From: Manihot esculenta
Taxonomy: Eukaryota; Streptophyta; Magnoliopsida; Malpighiales; Euphorbiaceae
Length of the DNA: 64,000 nt
Assembly: GCF_001659605.2 (NCBI RefSeq)
Contig: NC_035161.2
Location: forward strand, 25,033,691 to 25,097,690
Reading direction: 5' to 3'
Shown: positions 11,860 to 22,438 of the stretch, piece after piece
Layout: each line of letters begins with the position of its first letter
Numbering within the stretch: position 1 is the stretch's first letter
The notes under the pieces: model-generated
The model's input: the letters and a program-made list of their open reading frames with translations, nothing else
What the model was told of the DNA's origin: nothing
Database searches by the model: none
Made by a program: the position numbers and the translations under genes

Positions 11860-14384
11860 AACTTGACCAGCTTATAAGATCCTGGATGAACCTTCGAGAT
11901 CCTAAATGGTCCTTTTCAGTTTTCACTTAATTTATCAGACTCGAAATTATCTCTTGTTACATCCATTCTTTTAAGGACTAAGTCCCCTACATTAAAAGCA
12001 TGTGTCTTGACTCTACTGTTGAACATTTTGGACATTCTATTTCTGTAAACCGCCATTCTAATTGCAGCCTTTTCTCGTAAAAATTTGGCTTGATCCAAAT
12101 TGAATTGCATTTCTTCAAGACTTCTTGAAATCTCAAGGTACTGTGTCTTGAAATTGCTTGTATTTCCACGGGGATTACTGCCTCGGCCCCGTACAGAAGA
12201 GAGAAAGGTGTTTCCTCTGTGGCTGTTCTCATGGTTGTTCTGTACATCCAAAGTATGTGGGGCAATTCTTCAAGCCAGTGGCCCTTGGCTTTATCGAGTA
12301 TTTTCTTTAGCCCTTGTAGGATAGTTCTGTTATTAACCTCGGTCATTCCATTGGTCTATGGGTGATAGGCCAAACTGAACCTTAAGTCAATCTTCCATTT
12401 CCTGCATAAATCTTTAAACTTAGAACTCACAAACTGAGTTTCGTTGTCCATGATTACTACTTTTGGAATTTCAAATCGAGTGAAGGTATTCTTGTTGACG
12501 AAATAGATCGGTTGTTGGGTAGTAATGGACTAAACTGCCTCAGCCTCAGCCCATTTACTGAAATGATCCACTGCCAGAATTATGAATTTTTTTGATCTGG
12601 CTGCCTTCGAGAACGGGCCAAGGATGTTTAGCCCCTATTGAAAGAAAGGCCAGGGGCTTCCAATTTCTGATTACATCTCTCTAGGGTCCTTGGAATGCTC
12701 ACATGTACTTGATATCTTTGAAATTTTTGGAAAAGTTGCTTTGCATCTTATATTATTATTGGCCAGTAGTATCCTTGTCTGAGCACTTTTCGGGCGATTG
12801 TCTGAGCTTCTTCATAGCTCCCGCAATCACCTTCGTGAATATCATTTAAGATTTCTTGCCCTCTTTTTTTGTAACACAACACATCTATGGTTGTATTGAG
12901 GACCTCCTCTACAACCAACCATCAATTAGTGCATATTTAGAGAATTTTTTATTACCTATTTAGCTGAAAATTCATCGGCCGACAGATCATCCTATGTCAA
13001 AAACTTGAACACGGGTGTTATCCACGATTCTCCTTCCTCTATGAGAAAAGACTCTTCCTCTTTAATTACAGGAGTGTGCAGCTCTTCAAACTGAAATAGT
13101 TGAGTTAAGTGTTGTTCACTTGTCGTCGCCATCTTAGCCAGAAAATTGGCCTCTTCGTTATCACCTCTAGCCACCTGGTGAAGCTCCATTTGCCTTACAT
13201 GTCTTTGATTCTCTCCATTAAGGAGAGAACCTTTTTTTCATATTTGACGAGGCTCGGTTCTCAGATTTTAAATTGTCTCTAGCACTGATTAACAACCAAC
13301 TATGAGTCAATAAAAATAGTAGATTTCTGTATACCTATTTCCTTGATGATCTTTAGGGCCATTATCACAACCTCGTACTCGGCTACATTGTTGATAGCGA
13401 TGAAAGCGAGTTTGGCCGAGTAGCAAAGCTTTATCCTGGTTTGACTCTGCAAGAGGTTCCCAATTTTAGAACTCCCAAGTCTGCAAGCTCCATCTGCCTA
13501 AACTTTCCACTCATCGATGGTTGATTCAAGAAATTTTGAAGACTTTAACGGTGGAGTCATTTCTGTAATAAAATCGGCTACTGCCTGGGCTTTCATGGCC
13601 TTTCTTGGTACATACCTGATATCAAAGGCTGACAATATTACTGTTTAGGTGGACAGCCACCCTAAAAGTTTCAACCTATGTAAAACCTTTCACAGAGGAT
13701 AATCTATCCTGACTTCTATAGTGTGTGACTCGAAGTATGGATGTAACTTTGTGGCAGACATCAGGACTACCAATGCCAACTTTTCGAGAGAATGATAGTT
13801 CAGTTCTGCCCCCTTCAAGACTTGGCTGGCGCAGTAGACTGGGTTTTGCTCCCCATTATCCTCACGAACGAGTATCGAGCTTATTGTTTCCTGCATCACA
13901 GACAAGTATAGAAACAGAACCTCGCCTTCGACGGGCGAGTTTAGCAAAGGGGGAGATGATAAAAAGGTTTTTAAACTTTCAAATGCTTCTCCGCACTCTT
14001 CCCTCCCAAACAAACTTATTTTTATCTTTTAAGGCTTTAAAGAATGGGAGACACCTTTTGGCCGAGCATGAGATAAACCAGCCTAGATCTATGACTCATT
14101 TGTATTTCATTAATCGTTTTAGGTGCCTCCATATTTTGGATGGCACTAATTTTTCAGAGTTTGCTTCTATGCCTCTTTCTGATATATACTCTAAAAACTT
14201 CTTAACTTTTACTCTGAAAGTGCATTTTTCAGAAATTAGTTTCATACCTGCCTTATCCAGTACATCAAAAACTTTTTGAATATTATCTAGATGATCTTTT
14301 AAGGATCAACTCTTTACCATCATGTCATCTACGTACACCTTGACTGTCCCACTATGTCTTTGAAGATGCCTGACACTAGCCTTT
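11860..14384 (-). pseudogene. Tat-A pol, 3' part: end of RT, RNase H domains, integrase
   Basis: On the minus strand, from right to left: the end of reverse transcriptase with the catalytic YVDDM motif near 14318-14335; RNase H (13690-14013, KLHPYFESHTIEV); a second, plant-RNase-H-like segment typical of Tat elements (about 13000-13650, including MELHQVARGDNEEANFLAKMA); and the integrase region (about 11900-12960), with a segment HWLEELPHILWMYRTT ... PFSLLYGAEAVIPVE at 12140-12300 and a C-terminal part ending near 11920. Many frameshifts and stops break it. It is separated from the 5' part of pol by the solo LTR at 14385-16651. Confidence 0.85.
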
Positions 14385-16651
14385 TGTAACGACCCGAAAA
14401 TCGGACCGCTACTGGCGCTAGGATCCAGATCGGCTTAAGGCCGCCGGGACCCGTAGCAAGCCAAACATTCATCCTGTGAACCTGTTTAATCCCATACATG
14501 ATCAACAACATACATAAAAATTTTGAACTTTTCTTTCATTCATCCACCAAACTCAACCTGAGCATGCACTATACATAATCATAATCAACAACCCATATTG
14601 GAGTCCCCAACAATGCTTCAATGGGGTAGCATACATACATTAAGTTCGGTTTTCAATAATCATCATTAAACATTAAGATCATGTACTAGAAAGGGATTAA
14701 CATAATACTATGGTCAAGCACAACTCTAACTTTCATAAGCATCATTACATAACATTTCTATATCATACATTTTACATTGCATCATATCCATGTCCACATC
14801 TAGCTATTACATAACACATGACTCTACTCCTGCTGACCTCCTGGTCTACCCTGTACCTGCAAACCTGGGGGTTAAGGGAGAGGGGTGAGCTATAAAGCCC
14901 AGTGAGCAGAATAATTAAACATTCAATTTAAATTTCATGCTTTCATGAAATGCAACATATCACAAACAATTCACATCAAGGATGAACTTGTCACCAATAG
15001 CCCACTACTCATTCCAATAGTGACAGGGGCGTAGACTGGGCCTCACTGGTCTTTCTCTTATATTACATTCATAACATAACATTCCAATATGCCAGGGGCA
15101 TAGAATGGGCCTCACTAGTCTTTCTCTTACATGGTGCCAGGGGTGTAGAATGGGCCTCACTGGTCTTCCGTACCATATCACATCATATCATAACGTAGTG
15201 CGGCTAAAGGATCATCCAACATTCATCCACATCAACAACATATTATGCAATGCAACATATTCATGAATTCTAATGCAAGCACCCTAGTATATCTCATGGC
15301 ATTCATGATGCGTGTATCATGCTCAGAATTTATTTATTTACTTTGAAATGAAATAAGATATTCCACTCACCTCTGGCTGAAGCTCTAACAGACTCAGAAG
15401 CAGCTGAACTCACTGCTGGGGTCCTCGGTTCCTCGGGTCCGAACCTACACAGGTGGACTCAAATGAGGGACCAAACATCCATGAACAAGACTCTAAAATA
15501 CTCCCCAAAAACCCCCTAAAACACCTCAAAACAATCATAGGAATCATGCAAAAGAGGGCTGCACAGGGCACTTTCGGCGGCAGATTCGGCGGCCGAAAGT
15601 CCCTCCAGAGCCGAAAGTCATGCAGGTTCGGCGGCACCTTCGGCAGCCGAAAGTGCCCTCTAGAGACGAAAGTCCATTTTCGGGGGCAGGCTTCGGCAGC
15701 CGAAAGGCTTGCTTCACAGACAGGTTCGGCGGCCGAAAATCCTTTCGGCTGCCAAACCTGGTTTCTCCCAAAGGGCAGAAACTCAGCTCTTCAATGCACA
15801 CTTTCCTCCCAAACCTTCCAATCATGCATCCAACTCAACCAAAACATGCATACACACATACATCAACACCTAGGGGTCTCAAACTATCCTAAACCCCAAC
15901 TACAACACATCAAACATGCATATCCAACACACATTGTCCATATAATCACATAAAACCTAATAAAGCTCAACTAACCTAAGCATGCATTTCTACCCCATGA
16001 ATCAACTTAAAACTTGTTTAAAACATACAATGAGCTCAAGATCGGCTCTTACCTCTTGAAGATCGAGAGAGAGACGACCTAAACTTGGAAACCAAAGGAA
16101 AAGAGCTCCTGAGTCTTCCAAGCCTCAAAACTTGCTTTAATGCTCAAAAATCTTCAAAACAAAGTGAAAACTCATGAAAATCATGAAAGATTTGAAGAAA
16201 AGGACTCAAAATCGATGAGGGACGGCGGAGAACTCACCTTGGCAGAAAATGGGGAGAAAAACTCGCCCATTCGGACAAGGAGACCCTTTTATAGGTGGTT
16301 GGCCAGGCCACTTTCGGGGGCCTAACGTGCCTCCGCATGCATGACATGTTCGGCGGCTGAACTTAAGGTTCGGCGGCCAAACCTGGACTTCCCTCACTTA
16401 TGCCTTCGGGGGGCTAAAGCACTCCTTTAGTGCATGCATGTTCGGCGGCCGAACTTGAGGTTCGGTGGCCGAACCTGAGTCTTTCTCTCAAGACTATTTT
16501 CATTCAAAACTTAATTTCTTTCTTGTTTAAACCCATGAAATACATTAAAATATTTTATAAAAACATGATTTTACCCTTCTAGAGGTTTCCGACATCCGAG
16601 ATTCCACCGGACGGTAGGAATTCCGATGCCGAAGTCTAGCCGGGTATTACA
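14385..16651 (-). mobile_element. Solo LTR A (2267 bp) with CCTTT target duplication
   Basis: It starts TGTAACGACCCG and ends CGGGTATTACA. Directly on both sides lies CCTTT (14380-14384 and 16652-16656), a perfect 5-bp target duplication. The same element occurs at 43763-45864 and 50174-52401. A TATAAAA box on the minus strand (TTTTATA at 16287-16293) sets its orientation. It has no primer site, gag or pol. Length, ends and TATA position fit a long LTR of a Ty3/gypsy chromovirus (Tekay/Del-like), left alone after LTR-LTR recombination. The lineage is inference. It splits the Tat-A reverse transcriptase. GC-rich TTCGGCGGCCGAA-type motifs cluster at 15570-15760 and 16340-16470. Confidence 0.85.
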
Positions 16652-18012
16652 CCTTTGGTAAGTCGCCCCTACATTCTTTAGTCCAAACAACATCACTTTG
16701 TAGTTGAAAACTCCTAGGTCGGTAATGAATAGTCTTTTCTGCATTTTTGGTGTCCATCATGATTTGATGGTAACCTAACATGGCATCAAGAAAGGAAATC
16801 ACTGCATAACCCGAGGTCAAGTCCACTAACCTATCAATAGATGGGAATGGGTAATGGTCCTTTGGACATGTTTTATTCAAGTCAGTAAAATCCACACACA
16901 TCCTCCATTTCTCATTGGCCTTCTTTACCAACACTACATTAGAGAGCCATGTAGGGTACTAGACCTCTTGTATTAATCCTGCACTTAAAAACTTATTAAG
17001 CTCCTCCTTAATCACCTGCTACCTCTCTGGTGCAAAATTTTTTTTTCTTTTGTTGTACTGATTTTATTGTTTTGTCGATAGACAGCTTATAGGTGATGTG
17101 AGTCAGGTCCACTCCTGTCACATCTTTTGGAGACCATGCGAAAGTGGTTACTCTGCATTTTAGTAATTATATTAAATGATTCTTTATTTTACCAGTTAAC
17201 GCAATACTGAATCATACCTTTTGATCCTTTCCTAACTGGACCTCTTCTACTGAGTCTGCTGGCTCTAGTTTATGAAAATCACGCTTCTCTAGCAAGTCAA
17301 TGGGCATCATCATTTTCCCAAGGCTTTTTGTGGAGTCTTTGTAACATTATTGGATCGACTTCTGGTTTTTCCGAACTACAGCTAACCCTCCTAGAGCTGG
17401 TAAATTAATACACATAGCACCTATATTAATAACTATACCATAATAGTTTAGAACTGGGCGATCAAGTATCACATTGTATGCGAGCGAAATATCTACCACC
17501 GCAAACTCCGCATATAGCTATTGCTTATACTTCTCATCACTCAGCATAAGGGGAAGGTTGATGGTGCCCAGTATTGCCACGGTCTTATCTCCTAATCCCA
17601 CTAACATGTAGGAGACTTTAACAAGGTTATTTTTATCCAAGCCAAGGTGAGGAGATTAATGGAACTATTTGTATCCACCAAGACTCGTCTCACCTCATAC
17701 TTGTTTAGATGAATATTGATGACTAGCGAGTCACTTTGAAAAAATCTTATCGCCTTCTCTGTAGGTCCAAACCTTACTTCCTGATTGGCCCATGGTTCTT
17801 GCTCAACTAACAAGACTTCCTCTACGACGTGTTTATTCTTCCCATTGCCATCGCTGGGTCTTCCTGTAATTACATGTATAACCCTTACAGGTTTGCTATC
17901 AGGGGTAGTTTTAGGAGTTGTTACCTCGGGTTCGGGCCTAATGATTTCTAGAGATATTGACTTGTTCAGCCACAACAATGCCACAAGCTCAGTTGTAGGA
18001 AGCGGGTTCACA
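16652..18012 (-). pseudogene. Tat-A pol, 5' part: protease and start of RT
   Basis: The minus-strand frame at 16647-16934 is reverse transcriptase (WRMCVDFTDLNKTCPKDHYP ... SFLDAMLGYHQI). The frame at 17601-18011 is the protease region (PVRVIHVITGRPSDG, then RRVLVDTNSSINLL in the place of the usual D[ST]G active site, so the catalytic Gly is lost). The same protease upstream block recurs at about 63355-63420 in the plus-strand relative. Homology stops near 18012: gag, the primer site and the 5' LTR of this copy are missing, so Tat-A is 5'-truncated. Confidence 0.8.
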
Positions 18013-19955
18013 GTTCCTTAACCGGCTGTCAATGGTGGATTTAGCCTTCTGAATCAATTTGACACAATGGGATTGACCATGAATGGAAGAGCTATAAGGT
18101 TTTCTGGGGAAGGCTACATCCACATTTAGAAATGGTGAATTCAGGATCCTTTACAGAAGAATTTTTCATAAAAAAAAAATACTTGAGAAAATTCTCTTTC
18201 CCAAAAAGAGAAATATCCTTTGAGGATAATTTTCAAGCAATTCACCATATTTTTGTTTTCCCTTAGAAAAAGAAGCTTAGCCTTAGATGCTTCAGCTACG
18301 TGATCACACAAGTTAGTGGGAATGTTTTTCCTATTATTGTTATTCTTTGTTTTGGATTTGATGATAGTGTGACAAGATTTCAGTGCTCATATATACAATT
18401 TTCTTCATGTTCAAAGGAATCATATCAATTGCTGTTTTGCAGTTATTTTATTCCTCTCCCCTAAGCAATTTCTAATCTACCATCAACTTTTCAGATAATT
18501 AAAAGTTTAGGGTTTTAATTAAAATTTAATTTTAATTAATTAAATTATTTATGTGATAAAAATAATGATTGTCAAATAAAATAATTTAAATATGATTAAA
18601 ATTAATTTAAAAAATTATAATAATTATAATAAATTCAAAAATTAAAAAAAAATTTATTCAAAATTAAAAATTTTACTATAAAGTTGTAATTTTTTTAGTC
18701 TACACACTTAAAAAATATGAAATTATATATGATTTTATAAAAATTTATTTAAATTTTTTTCTTAAAAAAAATCTTTTCAAATGGAGGGGACATGAAAGGA
18801 ATCATATCAATTTCTGATTTGAAGTTTGAAAATCTGCAGTTATTTTATTCCTCTCTACTAAGTCCTCTTGTAGTTTTAAGTAATTTTTATTTATGGTCAC
18901 TCAATTTTAATTATTATTTATTATAATCATTAAATTTTAATTTATTTTAAAAAAATCATTACTATTTAAATAATTTTTTAAAATATTCACTCAAATGAGA
19001 TGCTAGTGGATCTTTTGATTTATTTTTTTTAATTTCTATAATTTTTTAGTCTTCTAAATTTTTAAACTTTATTAATTGAGACGCCACTTAAAAGCCTAAT
19101 ATTTTTTTTTATTTTGTAATATCTAACTATACAAAATATTAATAATATATATTTATTATTTTTAATTATACCATTATTATATTAAAAAATAATTATTATA
19201 GATTAATTATTAGATTATATTTTTTATAAATTTATTCATATATTTTTAATTAGATAAATATTTAATTAATTTTATAAAAAATTTACTTGCATCTATTCAC
19301 TTAAATATGTAAAATAAATATAAAAAAATGCATAAATATCATAAAATATGAGAGCTGGTAGCAAGTATCATTTAAAGACAATTTGCATTAGTATATATAT
19401 ATATATATATATATTTAATTTGATGTGATTAAAAAATTAAAAAAAATAAAGACTTATAAATTTAATTTGATGGCCGATAAATTTTTTTTATTATTTTAAG
19501 TCATATAATATACAGCACATTTATATTTTACTGAAAAATTTATCAAAATTTTATTTAAAAAGACTATTTCATACAAATTCTTAAATGTTAATAACTTTTC
19601 TTAAATAAATTAAATTTAATAACGGTAATAAATCAGTTATTAAAATTTAATAACTGTAAATAAATGATAATCTTTAAAATATAAAAAAATTATTTAATAA
19701 ATAATAGACCCTTAGTCCGGCCAGTTAATTTCCAAAAAGTTATTTAATCCGTTTATTACTTTTATGAAGTGTAATTATTAAAGCCATCTCGTTCAAATGG
19801 CTAAAGTATTTTTTTAAATATTGTCCAGAGATATGGATAGTCTTTTATTTTTTATTTTTAATTTTTATAAAAGAAATAAAAATATTAAATTTGAATATAT
19901 ATGAAAATAAGTTTAATAATTAATAAATTGTATATTTATATTATATAAAATTAAA

Positions 19956-19987
<32 letters not shown>

Positions 19988-19995
19988 TTAAATTG
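18013..19995. other. AT-rich spacer with TA microsatellites and a dispersed direct repeat
   Basis: No gene is visible. TA runs lie at 19392-19414 and 19961-19987. A block of about 55 bases at 18410-18464 (AAAGGAATCATATCAATT ... CAGTTATTTTATTCC) recurs at 18794-18864 in the same direction with a 15-20 base internal difference. Confidence 0.6.
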
Positions 19996-20468
19996 GCTGG
20001 AAAGTGAGAAATATTCGGTTTAAATTGAAAAAATTAATCCAACTGAATTAATTTAAAATTTTGATTTGATTTTTTATTTATTTCGATTCAGTTTAATTTT
20101 TAATTTCAAAAATTTCGATTATTTCAATTAGGTTCGATTTTGATCAGAAAAAAATCGAAAAAATTGAATCGAACCGATTTAGTGATAATAATATGTTATT
20201 TTCAATAATATAGAGAAATTAAATTATATTAGTATTAAATATTTTAATTAAATTTTAAAATATTAAAAATAAAGTGTAAAAAATAAAAAGTTTATTAAAA
20301 ATTGAAACTGATCAAACCGAACCGAATCAAACTGAATCAGACCGGTTCGGTTCGATTCGGTTTTTGACCAAAATCGATTCAGTTCAGTTTTGATACATAC
20401 TAAAATTTCAATTTTCGATTTATTTAGTTCAGTTTGATTTTGAATCGAACCGATCGAATGGTCACCCC
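19996..20468. mobile_element. MITE-like element rich in CGGTTCGG motifs
   Basis: The right end, read inward on the minus strand, is GGGGTGACCATTCGATCGG. The left end, read on +, is GAAAGTGAGAAATATTCGG, so the two form imperfect inverted ends. Inside are many copies of GAACCGA / TCGGTTCGG, including a tight palindromic stretch at about 20315-20375 (AACCGAACCGAATC ... GGTTCGGTTCGATTCGG). The flanks AATTGGCTG and AACTGCCGG are similar but not identical and may be a worn 8-9 bp target duplication as in hAT elements. It has no coding capacity. Class assignment is inference. Confidence 0.45.
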
Positions 20469-22438
20469 AACTGCCGGATGCATTACATTACATGATCCAA
20501 ATAGATCATCTTATACACAGAAGAGTCTGAAGTACAAAGCCCACAAATTTACAACCCAAGCACTAATAAAATCAGCTGCGGTAAGATGATAGGATCAAGC
20601 TTTCTTAGATTCTCTTGTAGCATGAAAGAAGCGAGACACTCATCGGTGTGGGCAAGGGATCATCTCACCGAACGAAAACCTCTAAACTCAGACCAGAAGA
20701 ACTTTGGCCACAAATCAAGAAACAAGCTTTCCACCACAGAGAAAAGAAAACAGAAAAATATCATCCAAAAGGTGGCGAGGAAAACTAATTTCCGACGTGT
20801 CAAAATCATCATTGTTAATTAAATAAAACCACAATTCCATGCTCAAAAAATAAACAATCACGATAAAGTAAGATGGTTAAGGAAAAAAATTTATATAATA
20901 ATTACTAAACTTATATTTTCTCTTCTTAATAATTTGTTTTTGATGAGTCATGGGCTCGTTGCCACATGCTTTGGTAGAACAACAAACAACATGATGTCCC
21001 TCTCCTGTTTTTCATGTCCAAGCCCCATTTCTCTACAATCAATTTACAAACATCCAACACCCCCACTGCCCACTTGCTTTATTATTTTATTATTATTATA
21101 TTAATAGTTTTATCCAATATTTATTTTTAATTTCTAATCAAAATAATTCATAATATTAGTTTATTAAGATATTAACAGAATATTCTATGTTTAATAAAAA
21201 AAAAAAAAGCTAATATGATCAAACCAGTCAATTAAAAGAGAAGAAAAGACTCCCACGTGGCCGGCTACGTTAGAACTGACATAACAATCAGTTTGCAATT
21301 GAAATCAAATTTACTTTGATAGTTTGAATTTAAAATTAAAATTAATTAAAACTCAATTAAAAATTAATATTAAATTGAGTTAGAAATGAAAGTTTCGATT
21401 TTGAATCAAATTTAAGTTTGAACTAAATAAATAAAATTTCATCAAAACTAAAATAAAAATAAATTTGAAAAGCTAATTTTAATCCAAAACTAATTTCAAT
21501 CTCTAAAATTAAAATTAATAATTAATATCAAACTCTTGCAAGATTGGCAAATTTAAAATCATCAAATTTATTATGCGGACTTATTCGTTAGCACACAATT
21601 CTAGTAAACTTAGCAAACTTAAACGACTAAAATTTGAATTTAATAAAAAAAAAATTTAGCTTACTTAATTTAATGGGTTAATGAAGACAACAAACTATTT
21701 ATATTTATGATTTTGATAATATAACTGACATACAAAATTAAATAATTGTCTGACGATAGAATAAAAAAAAATATTTATTCATATAATTCTATATAATAAC
21801 GACAAGTAATATTATAATAAAATAATAATTCTCATAGTTAGAAAACAAATGTAAATGTGAAATGAAAATAAAAAAGAATGAAAAAGAATATTTTAAATTA
21901 ATAAAATAAAATTATTTATTATTTTATTATTTAATTATTATAATAATATGTTGTTTACTCTATTAAAAAAATAACTATTAATCTAATTATTCTTTTTATT
22001 ATATATCTTAATTTAAATAATTGAGTGTATCAATTTATCATGCTACATAATAGTCTCTAAGTTTCTTCTTGTCTAATTTTCCCATTAAACGATTCAGGCG
22101 GTTTTAACCGTCACGACGTACGGACAACGGAATGAAATCATTGAATCAATATAATACTAATTTTCCAACAATGGAATAATGCAGAAAACGTCGTCGTGTT
22201 GAACATCGGTACGGGTAAAAGTGAAACGTCACGAGTCATCTGGTAACATTTCATTTCAAGCACCAGTCAGATCCATCAATTATTAGTTTTCTCCCTGTTT
22301 TCTTTTTTTTTTTTTTTAATAAAAATTAAAATGATTAAAAAAAAAAAAAGAGACAAGAGGCGTCTCTCTCTCTTTGTGCTCTAAGCTTTTTGTTGCAGAG
22401 AGAGAACGCTCAAGGGAATTTACTTGAAGGGGGAATCC
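20469..22438. other. Intergenic region and promoter side of the SPPL gene
   Basis: Two less AT-rich islands stand out: 20470-20820 (an open + frame of 78 codons with no recognised domain) and 22080-22440 just before the SPPL start. A perfect G-box core CACGTG lies at 21254-21259 within CCACGTGG, about 1.2 kb upstream of the SPPL ATG. A CT-rich leader (about 22362-22376) precedes the start codon. No TATA box was identified with confidence. The remainder is AT-rich with no gene signal. Confidence 0.45.

Noticed and set aside
15410..15953. Open frames of 75-166 codons on both strands in solo LTR A
   Set aside because: They arise from the GC-rich motif array. The same stretch in the other two LTR copies gives different, broken frames.
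20586..20822. 78-codon basic frame on the + strand as a gene
   Set aside because: No recognisable motif, no splice or promoter support, and no codon pattern distinct from its surroundings.
22424..22438. In-frame TTG five codons upstream as the SPPL start
   Set aside because: Plant nuclear genes start at ATG. The ATG at 22439 in a CCATGG context gives a normal signal peptide.
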